A DNA stretch of 36,230 nt from a virus. Below the pieces are notes generated by a model. The model searched no databases. It was not told the DNA's origin and was given only the letters and a program-made list of their open reading frames with translations. How positions within the stretch are numbered: position 1 is the stretch's first letter; every line of letters begins with the position of its first letter. Position numbers and translations under genes: made by a program. The DNA lies in IMG/VR virus record IMGVR_UViG_3300037475_000094, positions 1 through 36,230 of that record; one strand, written 5' to 3'. Positions 19,864 to 28,044 of the stretch are shown in pieces.

Positions 19864-21050
19864 GGGCAGGAGTCGCCGCAATCCAAAAGGGCGGCGCAAG
19901 TGAGGCTGGCATCCCAGCGAGCCTGAATGGTATTGACCGTCATTGTCACGGACGCGGTGATGACCACATTCCCCGGCAAATGCGTCATGTCTGTTGATTG
20001 CGTGGTATTCAGTGTATATCTCCCCGGTGGCAAAGTTCCCGTTGTGAATGGGCCGGCTCCTAGAAAATTCTGAACAAGTGTTCCCGTATCATCATAAACA
20101 GCGAAAAATCCACCCAATGCATTTGAGAAAGTAGCCGTAATTGTTCCGGCAGCGGCCAAACTAATCCCACCCCAGCAATCCAAACCACCTGTTCCGCCCG
20201 ATGTGCTTCCGGCCAAAGTTAGTGAACTTCCCCCATCCGTGGCCGTGAAGGAATCAACCGACGAGCTATCAGTGAATCCGACACAATTACTGACCTGTAG
20301 GGCATCTGATAAAACTGCATGAGCATCCGCACAACTCGCATACCAGTCGCCCGTCAACTCCGTCAGGGGCGGCAGCAGCAGCTTCGGGCACGCCCACAGC
20401 TTGCGCGTCGTGCCGGAGTCGTCCCATAGAGCGATGACGGGGAGGAGTATCCATACCGCCGAAGACGTAACGCTCCACGTAACATCTGTGTTCTCCGGGA
20501 AATTCGACCCTCCAAAATCCTGGCTCCCATTCATACGGACGTAATATATCCCGTCATCGGGAGCAGTGAGGGTTAACGTCCCACTCCCACTGGCCGATGT
20601 ATCGGAGTCCGGAATATCTCCGGTCGCGCAATCAACGAGCTGGGCCAATGTTTCGCTTGTGTCGCCATCCCCCGTATTGGTGAAAGCCAGAGAAAGCACA
20701 TCTCCAGACGCCATTGAAACGGCGATTAGGATGCTAACCGTCAGGTGTTCCGCGGCCTCAAAAGAGGCATTGGCCTCGCCAGCGGCGGTGTATGTCGTGC
20801 CATCAAATGATGAGGTGAACGTGCCGGGTAGGTCCGCACCGGGAAACGAATATATGGTGTCGCAGTCCGAGACGGAAGCTGCTATAAACGCCGCTGCTGT
20901 CGCGTAGTCCGGAAATGTCGGTGTTATAGACCATGGCGCGGGTATCAGCAACGCACACGAGCACTCCGCCGGAGTGGGGCCAGCGCCCGAGCAACAAGGG
21001 AAACAAGTGGCCTTTGGGGCCAAACTATACGTTGTCCAGTTAAGAGGCAT
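19860..21050 (-). CDS. Structural protein with prepeptidase-like beta domains
   Basis: A 396-residue protein, Thr/Ser/Gly rich, starting MPLNWTTYSLAPKATCFPCC 1 nt after the upstream stop. Two halves look like bacterial pre-peptidase C-terminal (PPC) or similar beta-sandwich domains: LTLTAPDDGIYYVRMNGSQD, and later SLTLAGSTSGGTGGLDCWGG with GTLPPGRYTLNTTQ. Many Cys are present (about 15), unusual for a virion protein, and the C-terminus ends LLDCGDSCP. Probably a tail-tip or adsorption protein. Confidence 0.6.
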   Translation of the reverse strand: MPLNWTTYSLAPKATCFPCCSGAGPTPAECSCALLIPAPWSITPTFPDYATAAAFIAASVSDCDTIYSFPGADLPGTFTSSFDGTTYTAAGEANASFEAAEHLTVSILIAVSMASGDVLSLAFTNTGDGDTSETLAQLVDCATGDIPDSDTSASGSGTLTLTAPDDGIYYVRMNGSQDFGGSNFPENTDVTWSVTSSAVWILLPVIALWDDSGTTRKLWACPKLLLPPLTELTGDWYASCADAHAVLSDALQVSNCVGFTDSSSVDSFTATDGGSSLTLAGSTSGGTGGLDCWGGISLAAAGTITATFSNALGGFFAVYDDTGTLVQNFLGAGPFTTGTLPPGRYTLNTTQSTDMTHLPGNVVITASVTMTVNTIQARWDASLTCAALLDCGDSCP

Positions 21051-21051
21051 C

Positions 21052-21678
21052 TCAGCTAACCTGCAAAAAATAGGTTCCGGGGGTGGTCGCGGGGTCGCTC
21101 GTATTGCGATTGCACGCCACAAAGCTCTGAGAATACAAAAGGCTTTGGTCTATCACGGTCACGATATTGTTCACCACTTGGATATTCCCAATCAGGCTGT
21201 AAGCCTTGGTTGCGGTGTTTGGCGAAGGGACCGCCCCCGTGTTGATACTGCACGCTGTCACGGTCGCATTGTTATCAATCGTGATGTTCAGGTAAACGGT
21301 CGTGTTGCTGTTAGGGATTGATAGGTTTATGCTCGTGCCGATGCCTGCGGGGATATTGTTTCCGACTGTGGCAAAGCGGACGTTCACCGATGCAAAGTTG
21401 GCATTCGGAGAAGTGTCATTGATTCCGAATGGAAGAATCCCCGCCGTGCCGCCACCACTAGAGCCACCCTCAACCGCCCGTAACCGCGCATCGAACAAAG
21501 ACAGGTCTAGAATAAATTGCCCACCGGCCAGCATCATTTTACCGACGTTATTAATCGGCGCAATCTGCCCCCCACCGATTGCATTAACGAAATCAATCAA
21601 CTGATTGGCGTAGTTAGCCGATATAAGAGAGGTGCCACCGGGTAGGCATCTAGGAATGTTTTTCCAGCCGTCAGCCAT
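21052..21678 (-). CDS. Tail-associated structural protein
   Basis: A 208-residue protein. The N-terminus (CLPGGTSLISANYANQLIDF then VNAIGG) is like short phage proteins encoded downstream of the tail tip, where xxANxLIDxVNAL recurs. After a Gly-rich linker (GGSSGGGTAG), the C-terminal part is beta-rich (TTVYLNITIDNNATVTACSI). Likely a distal tail component. Confidence 0.6.
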   Translation of the reverse strand: MADGWKNIPRCLPGGTSLISANYANQLIDFVNAIGGGQIAPINNVGKMMLAGGQFILDLSLFDARLRAVEGGSSGGGTAGILPFGINDTSPNANFASVNVRFATVGNNIPAGIGTSINLSIPNSNTTVYLNITIDNNATVTACSINTGAVPSPNTATKAYSLIGNIQVVNNIVTVIDQSLLYSQSFVACNRNTSDPATTPGTYFLQVS

Positions 21679-21680
21679 TG

Positions 21681-22292
21681 TTAGATGGGCTTGTTAACCG
21701 TTACGGAAGTCTTTTCCCAGATTAGTCCTGTGAGCAAATGTGATTCGCTGGAAACATTATAGATAGCCGGCTCCGCTGATGGATTGGTTAGAACGGCTCC
21801 TATGTTCGGATTTCCAAAACCAATGTAATCAACCACGTTATTTCCGTCAGTAACTATAAACGTGTTGTCTAATGTTGGAGATGTGGCCCCATGCGAAAAT
21901 GTATGCGTTACCGTTGCAATGCGGTATAGCGTGATCGGTGAACGGTAGAAATATGGGTTCCAAGAAGAACCAGCCCCGAAAGACAAACCGGGGAATGTAT
22001 ATGCCACCTGTTGAGTCTCGGCCCACGTTACAGGGATTTGAACATAGGCCCGTGAATACCTGACCGCGCCCGGGGCGATCTTACGAAGCGGCCCCTGTTC
22101 AACCATGAATGCAGAAGGGGCATCGCCCGATGTAGAATCAAGCGCCGCTGTCGTATAGGCGTTGGCCCACACAACATATTCCAAATCAAAACGCGCAACG
22201 TTTGAATTATTCGGCCATGGGTAAGGATAACTAACCGTATTTGAAACGAGTAGTGGGGTAGAATATGAGCCGTCTGAATATAGGTTAGCCAT
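21681..22292 (-). CDS. Distal tail / baseplate structural protein
   Basis: A 203-residue, beta-rich protein (STPLLVSNTVSYPYPWPNNS; RYSRAYVQIPVTWAETQQVA; LYRIATVTHTFSHGA) encoded directly after the tape measure. In siphoviruses this position belongs to the distal tail or tail-hub proteins. No motif settles the exact role. Aromatic-rich sequence suggests a stable beta sandwich. Confidence 0.6.
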   Translation of the reverse strand: MANLYSDGSYSTPLLVSNTVSYPYPWPNNSNVARFDLEYVVWANAYTTAALDSTSGDAPSAFMVEQGPLRKIAPGAVRYSRAYVQIPVTWAETQQVAYTFPGLSFGAGSSWNPYFYRSPITLYRIATVTHTFSHGATSPTLDNTFIVTDGNNVVDYIGFGNPNIGAVLTNPSAEPAIYNVSSESHLLTGLIWEKTSVTVNKPI

Positions 22293-22293
22293 G

Positions 22294-23457
22294 TTACTTT
22301 TGGGCCTTCAGCATTCCCTCTAATTGTTTTCTAACGCCCTCAAGTTCTTTGTTGGTTGATTCTAGTTTACCATTGGTTTCCTCAAGGGCTGATTTAACGG
22401 CCTGTTCTGCCGTCTGGGCATTCAATGCCGACCCCGTTCCGGCCACATCGTTTAATGAGTCGCGCATCTTCTTGGCCTCAAGACCCAATTTCATTGCTCC
22501 TCTAATATCACCACGGCCCCCGGCTTCCGAAGCAAATTTTTCCTTTTCCATTATCTGCTTGGCAACAATGATTGGGTCTTTCTGAGAAGCGAATCCGCCC
22601 GCGCTCATATTGGCTAACTGTTCCACTGATGGCGCAAACTTTTCCCGCACCTCCTTGCGCTTCTCTTTCTCCATATCTACCGCCGCGATAACATCCTCGT
22701 TGTCCTCGCGGTTACGCTTGGAATCTTCTTCTTGGGCCTTCTGCCTTTTCTCCTCAGCTTCCTTATCAACGCCGGCAGTCGCCTCTTTAATGTCCATCTG
22801 ATTTTTCAGAATCGCTGCTTCCAACTCCTTGTGTTTAACAGTGGCCTTGCCAGTCCCTTCTAGTTGCTTCTCTAGATCGGCGCGTTCATTCATCAGGTTA
22901 ACGAGCTTCTTTTGCGCGTCAGTTCCCTTAACGTCCGATTGAACCTTGACCTTATCAAGCTTCTCTTGGGCTTCAGTTTGTTTCTCTGGGCTATTATCCT
23001 CCTTGGATTTCTTCAGGCGCTTCTCTGCCTCGTCAGCAGCCTTTCCGGTTTCATCAACCATCTTCTTTGCGGCGTCCTCCTGTTCCTGCGTCACATCCTG
23101 AAAGAAATGTCGGGCGGCATCGCCAATCTTCGTGAAGAATGAAAGCCCCTTAACGGCGGCATCCATGAACCCGTCTGAAATATGACCAACGGCATCACCA
23201 AATTCTGCCACACTCTTGGTTCCAGAATCAACGGTGTGGCCTAGTTTCTCTGCTTCTTCTCTGGCCTTTCTCGCGTGTTCAACCGTCATCTTGAAGCCTT
23301 CGACAACGCCAAAGATGCCGATGGCATGGCCCAGCTTACCGCCGCCCCATTCATGCAGTTCTTTCTTCAGCCCTTTAAGGCTGTTGTTTGCCGCTGCAAC
23401 GCCCTGCGTAAACCCCGTTGAGCTTGCCCGCAGAATGAAATCAATCCCGATGCTCAT
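22294..23457 (-). CDS. Tape measure protein (short)
   Basis: A 387-residue protein, mostly helical and coiled. The N-terminus (IDFILRASSTGFTQGVAAAN, NSLKGLKKELHEWG) is typical of tape measures that begin with DxxFxxxxxGFxxGV. A central hydrophobic part (FMDAAVKGLSFFTKIG) and a long charged coiled coil (for example AAKKMVDETGKAADEAEKRL; later KLESTNKELEGVRKQLEGML) follow. Length would specify a short tail, near 60 nm at the usual 0.15 nm per residue. Overlaps the upstream gene by ATGA. Confidence 0.8.
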   Translation of the reverse strand: MSIGIDFILRASSTGFTQGVAAANNSLKGLKKELHEWGGGKLGHAIGIFGVVEGFKMTVEHARKAREEAEKLGHTVDSGTKSVAEFGDAVGHISDGFMDAAVKGLSFFTKIGDAARHFFQDVTQEQEDAAKKMVDETGKAADEAEKRLKKSKEDNSPEKQTEAQEKLDKVKVQSDVKGTDAQKKLVNLMNERADLEKQLEGTGKATVKHKELEAAILKNQMDIKEATAGVDKEAEEKRQKAQEEDSKRNREDNEDVIAAVDMEKEKRKEVREKFAPSVEQLANMSAGGFASQKDPIIVAKQIMEKEKFASEAGGRGDIRGAMKLGLEAKKMRDSLNDVAGTGSALNAQTAEQAVKSALEETNGKLESTNKELEGVRKQLEGMLKAQK

Positions 23458-24095
23458 TTGATACCTTTGGCGATATGCTCAACCGCGATCATATCACTTG
23501 GATTTGTTAGGGTGGCATCATTAATGCGCGCCACAGCTGCCCGCCAATGCTGCCAAAGGCGGCGCAAGGGCATATCCATGATTTCATCAAAAGTGAATGG
23601 AAGTCCGGCCTCCGCAAACTTATCCACAATATAGGTCGGATATGAGGCATAGCTGGGTGAATCAACCTCATTGTTCCCCGTTCCTGTCGGTGCGTCCATC
23701 AGGGCGTTTTCAATCCATTCATTTACCTCTTTTATTACCGTCTCGGCTGGATGCGCGCTTAACACCTTCCTGAAAAATGCCTGCTGTTGGATGGACTGCC
23801 GAAGGCTGGACCAGAAAGAGAACTTGGGAGAATCTGGAACCTCAAACTGCGGGGTGCAAAAATAAATCACCTGCAACGCATGGGCCAAAATCTCGTTCTC
23901 AGATTCAAACCGATACTGACCCACAAGGCCATTTCTGGCGTGTTCCAACCAGAGCAAACGGCGTAACGAAATTGGGTGAACGACAATCCCACAAATCATT
24001 TCCTTACCACCCAAATATGCAGAATCGCGCAAGGTTGTTTCCTTGCGCCGCGCCTCTGCATATCCGGGGATTACTACTCTTTGCAATGTGACCAT
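23454..24095 (-). CDS. Putative tail assembly protein before the tape measure
   Basis: A 213-residue protein between the tail tube candidate and the tape measure, the place of tail assembly chaperones. It is helical, with ISLRRLLWLEHARNGLVGQY and FDEIMDMPLRRLWQHWRAAV, the latter resembling the helix of gpG/GT-like chaperones. No frameshift product is evident. Overlaps the tape measure by ATGA. Confidence 0.6.
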   Translation of the reverse strand: MVTLQRVVIPGYAEARRKETTLRDSAYLGGKEMICGIVVHPISLRRLLWLEHARNGLVGQYRFESENEILAHALQVIYFCTPQFEVPDSPKFSFWSSLRQSIQQQAFFRKVLSAHPAETVIKEVNEWIENALMDAPTGTGNNEVDSPSYASYPTYIVDKFAEAGLPFTFDEIMDMPLRRLWQHWRAAVARINDATLTNPSDMIAVEHIAKGIK

Positions 24096-24118
24096 TGGGC
24101 GGGTCGGCCCGATGGCCT

Positions 24119-24484
24119 TTAATTGATACGGGCTTGCCAGCTACCGCTGGCGGTCCACGGCCCGCGTTGGGGCTTGGTGAGCGTGACTTCAGTAATGAAG
24201 CAGTTGGTGTTAACGGAGGCAATGTTCACGTTCACGAACACGCCCTTTACTGCGTTTTCCGCTGCGGTCGTAAGGACATTGCTATTGGCCGCTGCCATTT
24301 GAACCTCGAAAGAGCCCGTGGTGAAACCGAGGAACTGAAGCGCACCCGAAGGTGCGCCATTTTCGTCCAAAATCTGAACAGTGTCAGCGGCTTTGGCGAT
24401 GGTGAAGCTATTGCACTTATAGGCGTCTAACGCCGTGCTCAGAATAGGAGAGCCTGAAGGAAATGTGCCGTCTTGGTAAGCCAT
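24119..24484 (-). CDS. Major tail tube protein candidate
   Basis: A 121-residue protein of alternating strands (YKCNSFTIAKAADTVQILDE; LQFLGFTTGSFEVQMAAANS; CFITEVTLTKPQRGPWTASG). Size, beta content and position (after neck genes, two genes before the tape measure) fit a minimal tail tube subunit. No sheath gene lies next to it. The assignment is by context. Confidence 0.6.
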   Translation of the reverse strand: MAYQDGTFPSGSPILSTALDAYKCNSFTIAKAADTVQILDENGAPSGALQFLGFTTGSFEVQMAAANSNVLTTAAENAVKGVFVNVNIASVNTNCFITEVTLTKPQRGPWTASGSWQARIN

Positions 24485-24508
24485 GAGAGTATGAGATTAA
24501 GGGTTTCG

Positions 24509-25036
24509 TCAACTGTTAGGAAAAGAGGAGGGTGGAATGAACACATCCATCGTATAGGCCAGTGAGGTGATGATTGCATCGTTCTCAGGGTCTAGGGTCT
24601 GTGTGGATGCCCCGGGGTTCATAAATGCCGTCTGATAATAGGGAATGGTCGTATTATTTAGGGTGGCCGTGTATTCGAGCATCCCCTGCCTTACAGCACC
24701 CCTATAAAGCCCGTGGGGCTGGCTTGTGTTCTGCCTCTGGGTAATAACGTCCAAGGCCACAGAAAGGGTGTAATAGCTGTAATAGGCCGTATTGGTGTTG
24801 GCTAGAGTGACACTCGTTTCCTGCACGCCTGACCCGGAAGGAGCCAAACCAATAATCCCACACTTGATCTGCAAGCGGGGAGTTTCCTGAAACGCTTCAA
24901 CATTGGCGTTCGTCCTTGGGGTTAAGACCTGATTAAACCGGAATCCGCCCACGTTCACGTTAACGAAGTAATTACGCAGGGCGTCCTCATAAGGACTCTC
25001 TAGGTCGTACAGGTAAGCGATATTGGGAGCGGTCAT
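24509..25036 (-). CDS. Tail terminator / neck protein candidate
   Basis: A 175-residue protein. Opening residues NIAYLYDLESPYEDALRNYF suggest an alpha/beta fold; strands follow (SYYTLSVALDVITQRQ; MLEYTATLNNTTIPYYQTAF). Coupled by ATGA to gene 25033. In siphoviruses the tail terminator lies between the neck protein and the tail tube, which matches. Confidence 0.55.
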   Translation of the reverse strand: MTAPNIAYLYDLESPYEDALRNYFVNVNVGGFRFNQVLTPRTNANVEAFQETPRLQIKCGIIGLAPSGSGVQETSVTLANTNTAYYSYYTLSVALDVITQRQNTSQPHGLYRGAVRQGMLEYTATLNNTTIPYYQTAFMNPGASTQTLDPENDAIITSLAYTMDVFIPPSSFPNS

Positions 25037-25803
25037 GCGGCTTGGGCCTTATCTGCGGCCAGTTTCATCATGCGGTAATAGTAGGACTCCATATCCCTAG
25101 CGCGGGATTCAATCGCGTTACGGATAATACGCTCTCCCTCACCCTTACCAGACTTTGCCCAGCCAGTATTATTGCTAACCTTAACGAATGGGTCGCTTGA
25201 TGCGGTTCCGTTAACATACCCACCATCGCCCAGCCCATGTCGGGAAACCCAAGGGGCTTTGACCGTGCCGCCAAAGCCAATGATGCCTTGGTTCCATCCA
25301 GCCCTAGCCCAGCCAACCAGCTTCTTTTTCTCGGCAATATAACCCCGCGCCTGCCGGCCTTCTGCGCCAAGGGTAACGAAACCGATATTGCCATACTTTG
25401 CCTTAAACGTCCGACCTCGCTTGTTCCGCCATTTCTGGTGAAGCGTTCCGCCATCGAAGCCGATAGCCGTGGTGTTTTGCAGGTTATGGGTTCCCTTGAA
25501 ATTGAGGGCCATTTTATTCCACGCTGGGCGGTCATCCGTCCTAACGATCTTCTTAACGGAAGGCGTCGTGAACGTGGTTTGGCTTAGGGGGCGGTAGATG
25601 GTCGTTATATCCCGCGCCACAGCGGCCTTTCCTTGCCCCACATTTCGCGGTGGCGTGAATGTCTGACACCGTTCGGCCAGAAGCCTAGCCTGCATCGGCA
25701 AAAGCCCGTATTGGGGGTCTATGAACCCAGAGCGCACGCCCGAGCGAAGCCGCTGCATAGCGGCCTCAAACTGAACTGTATCCACCGTGATAGTCGTTTC
25801 CAT
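25033..25803 (-). CDS. Neck (head-tail joining) protein candidate
   Basis: A 256-residue protein. The N-terminus (VDTVQFEAAMQRLRSGVRSG) is like the HK97 gp10 / minor neck family, which starts with a helix spanning a VxxFxxALxRL pattern. A basic central part (QKWRNKRGRTFKAKYGNIGF) follows. Larger than the usual 110-180 residues. Start shares one base with the upstream stop (TGATG). Confidence 0.55.
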   Translation of the reverse strand: METTITVDTVQFEAAMQRLRSGVRSGFIDPQYGLLPMQARLLAERCQTFTPPRNVGQGKAAVARDITTIYRPLSQTTFTTPSVKKIVRTDDRPAWNKMALNFKGTHNLQNTTAIGFDGGTLHQKWRNKRGRTFKAKYGNIGFVTLGAEGRQARGYIAEKKKLVGWARAGWNQGIIGFGGTVKAPWVSRHGLGDGGYVNGTASSDPFVKVSNNTGWAKSGKGEGERIIRNAIESRARDMESYYYRMMKLAADKAQAA

Positions 25804-26144
25804 CAGGTCAATTTCTTACAGGTCAGGGTAAAGGCCGGTTCGGCGGGGGTGTCCGACCCATCAATCCGCTCAATCTGATAGCCAATGGAATTATATGAAA
25901 TCACCCCACGATCTGCCGGGACAACCGCTCCCCATTGCGTCTTACTGCTAACGCAAATCAGACCAGTCTTTTTCTTGGTGGAGAACTCGTCAAACTGGTA
26001 TTCGATTTCAACCTGATTGAACACGCCGATAAGCCCGCTAGTTGTAGCTCCCCCATTCGGTGCCGTATAGGTGAAGCTTTCCCCGAAGATGGAAGTCCCT
26101 TCGGAGAAAGACTGGCCTGCGGCGGTGACTTCATTGAATCCCAT
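25803..26144 (-). CDS. Head-tail connector candidate
   Basis: A 113-residue beta-rich protein (SIFGESFTYTAPNGGATTSG; VEIEYQFDEFSTKKKTGLIC; SIGYQIERIDGSDTPAEPAF and TLTCKKL). The ending, a strand pair on IGYQIERID..PAFTLTCKK, recalls gpFII-type or ATP-binding-sugar-transporter-like connectors (head closure). Position after the coat gene supports it. Assignment by shape and context only. Confidence 0.55.
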   Translation of the reverse strand: MGFNEVTAAGQSFSEGTSIFGESFTYTAPNGGATTSGLIGVFNQVEIEYQFDEFSTKKKTGLICVSSKTQWGAVVPADRGVISYNSIGYQIERIDGSDTPAEPAFTLTCKKLT

Positions 26145-26147
26145 ACT

Positions 26148-27047
26148 CTAGGCCGGAACGGCAATAGGCTCCGCTTTATTTTCAACGAAGTGTTCAGGTG
26201 GGCCGACCTTAACCACCTTGGGTTTCTGCTGTTGGGCGATCATCTCAAACGCCTTCTTGTAATAATCGCCAGCTTCAATGATTTCCTGCGGATTACCGGG
26301 ATAACTGAATGTCCCGATGTGCATACAACTCGTCTTGGTGTGCATTAGAATTTTGCCGCCAAGGGAGCGCCACCGTTGGCAGAAATACCAATCCTCAGAC
26401 AAGAAACGCTTCCGCTTAAGATCAGGGTCCATGCGAACCCCAACAGAGAAGAAGTCCCACGATATGATGGCAGGGTTCGATGGGTCGCCCGAATCAACCA
26501 CATATTCAATCTCATCTTTGCACTTATCCATCATCTGCTCAAACACGTTACGGTGAATAAGCATGAAGCCAGTCCCCGCTTCGCGCACCTCCACAATTCC
26601 TTCTTCATCGGGGACGCATCCCGCGATGTTATTGAAAACCACCTTGGGCTTGAGCTGTTTAATCGGATAGGTTCCGGCATAGATGCCCGGCCCCTTCTTC
26701 ATACCCAGGTCATATAGCTTTTGCACATCCTCGGGGCGGAACACCAAATCTGTATCGAGGAAAAGGAGCCAATCATGTTTTACGGTGACGGGATTCCCAG
26801 CCCCATCCTGCCCCGCATAACCCTCTAGGAACCTCTTCGCCAGATTGTTTCTGGCCCGATTAACAAGGGAATCACCCGGAAGGAAATCCCACATTTGAAC
26901 GACTGTTGAACTAGCCAGCATCCCCATCAGGCATTGCACAAAAGGCACATCAATCTTGCCATAAACAGGCATGGCAAGGCAGATGCGGGGGTCGCGGATT
27001 ACAGGCAAAGCGGCTTTAGCCGCGCTATCGGTTTTGTTTGGTTCCAT
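26148..27047 (-). CDS. GT-A glycosyltransferase (family 2-like)
   Basis: A 299-residue protein. RICLAMPVYGKIDVPFVQCL begins a GT-A fold; DWLLFLDTDLVFRPEDVQKL gives the DxD metal/nucleotide-sugar motif (D98, D100), and SEDWYFCQRWRSLGGKI resembles the acceptor-side ED/W region of family 2 enzymes. It sits between coat and head-tail genes, just downstream of a terminator (27068-27092). It may glycosylate virion proteins or host surface. With the moron genes and the radical SAM enzyme it suggests a phage glycan pathway; acceptor unknown. Confidence 0.8.
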   Translation of the reverse strand: MEPNKTDSAAKAALPVIRDPRICLAMPVYGKIDVPFVQCLMGMLASSTVVQMWDFLPGDSLVNRARNNLAKRFLEGYAGQDGAGNPVTVKHDWLLFLDTDLVFRPEDVQKLYDLGMKKGPGIYAGTYPIKQLKPKVVFNNIAGCVPDEEGIVEVREAGTGFMLIHRNVFEQMMDKCKDEIEYVVDSGDPSNPAIISWDFFSVGVRMDPDLKRKRFLSEDWYFCQRWRSLGGKILMHTKTSCMHIGTFSYPGNPQEIIEAGDYYKKAFEMIAQQQKPKVVKVGPPEHFVENKAEPIAVPA

Positions 27048-27067
27048 GTTGTGTGGAGTTAAAGGAA

Positions 27068-27092
27068 AACCACCGGGGCTAATCCGGTGGTT
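27068..27092 (-). terminator. Terminator after the coat gene
   Basis: Perfect 9-bp stem AACCACCGG/CCGGTGGTT with a 7-nt loop, followed on the minus strand by TTCCTTTAACT. It lies 36 nt after the coat gene stop. It would end most coat transcripts and lower expression of the glycosyltransferase and tail genes relative to coat. No promoter was seen between it and gene 27047, so read-through is needed. Confidence 0.8.
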
Positions 27093-27128
27093 CGTGAAGG
27101 AGAAACGCTCACTAGCCGAGCGGTGGAA

Positions 27129-28010
27129 TTACTCCGCGACGTTGGTGATGCGGGTAAGATTACCCGGATTGCCAATCTGGCAGCCATAGATGAAGCACCA
27201 TTCCGTGCGCTGCTGCGTACCGTCATAGTAATCGCGGAACTGAATCGTAAGGCCGGTTGCCGGGTCAGTGATGTTACGCACCTCACCATACCAGTTGCGG
27301 GGAAGCACCGGGGGGCGAATCGCCAGCAAGAGTGCCTGCGGGGCAAACGCGATAGCCGCCAGATTATTCGTGGTCGGGATGGTGCCGTTCCACTCGTGAA
27401 TCTGGTAGTTATACACCAGCGGGATAGCGCCCGTGCGAATCGTATTACCCGGGCCGTAGGCATAAGCCGCCTGAACGCTGGAATCCTTCTTCAGAACTTC
27501 AGCATAGTTCGGGGAACAGATGATATGGCGGGGTTCAGTCGGAACCTTAAGGGCCGTCTGGATGCGCCCGATGCGGGCCACGTTCGCGGCAGTGAAGTCC
27601 GCAGCGGCAATAACGTTGTTGCTGGAGAAGTTCGCAACTGTCACCAGCGCAAGCTGGGTCGCCATGACATTCTCAAACAGCGCATTGATGGCCGGCTTGA
27701 CGAACATCTGTAGAAGCTGAACGTCCGAGAATGACATTTCCGTATCCGTGAACTGCACCGGAACACCCACATACTTGTCGAGCGTGATCGTGCGGCTGAC
27801 GGTGTTTGAATCAATCGCGGTCTTTGCGGAGGCGAAGTTTTGAACCGTAAGGGCGTTGGGATAACGGGTAGTCACCGCGTTGCCGTAGGTCGAAACATCA
27901 TTGGAGAAATCCGTCCACATCGTAGTGACGGGAAGCGGACTCGAAAGCAGAGCTTCCAGCGTAAGCTGGGAGATGCGGGTCATGAAGACACCATTTAGTG
28001 CGTTAGCCAT
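27129..28010 (-). CDS. Major capsid (coat) protein
   Basis: A 293-residue protein in the coat position, right after the protease/scaffold gene. Features typical of HK97-fold coats: an N-terminal helix with ISQLTLEALLSSPLPVTTMW, a beta/E-loop-like part (SRTITLDKYVGVPVQFTD), a long spine-helix-like stretch (LLQMFVKPAINALFENVMAT) and an A-domain (RHIICSPNYAEVLKKDSSVQ). Closest in feel to P22-type or related coats of this size. A strong terminator follows. Confidence 0.8.
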   Translation of the reverse strand: MANALNGVFMTRISQLTLEALLSSPLPVTTMWTDFSNDVSTYGNAVTTRYPNALTVQNFASAKTAIDSNTVSRTITLDKYVGVPVQFTDTEMSFSDVQLLQMFVKPAINALFENVMATQLALVTVANFSSNNVIAAADFTAANVARIGRIQTALKVPTEPRHIICSPNYAEVLKKDSSVQAAYAYGPGNTIRTGAIPLVYNYQIHEWNGTIPTTNNLAAIAFAPQALLLAIRPPVLPRNWYGEVRNITDPATGLTIQFRDYYDGTQQRTEWCFIYGCQIGNPGNLTRITNVAE

Positions 28011-28044
28011 GATAGTAGATTTTTAGATTGGTTGAAAAATAAGG

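Noticed and set aside
23454-24095. Programmed -1 frameshift in the tail chaperone
   Set aside because: No slippery heptamer followed by an overlapping downstream frame was found; the gene ends at a normal ATGA overlap.
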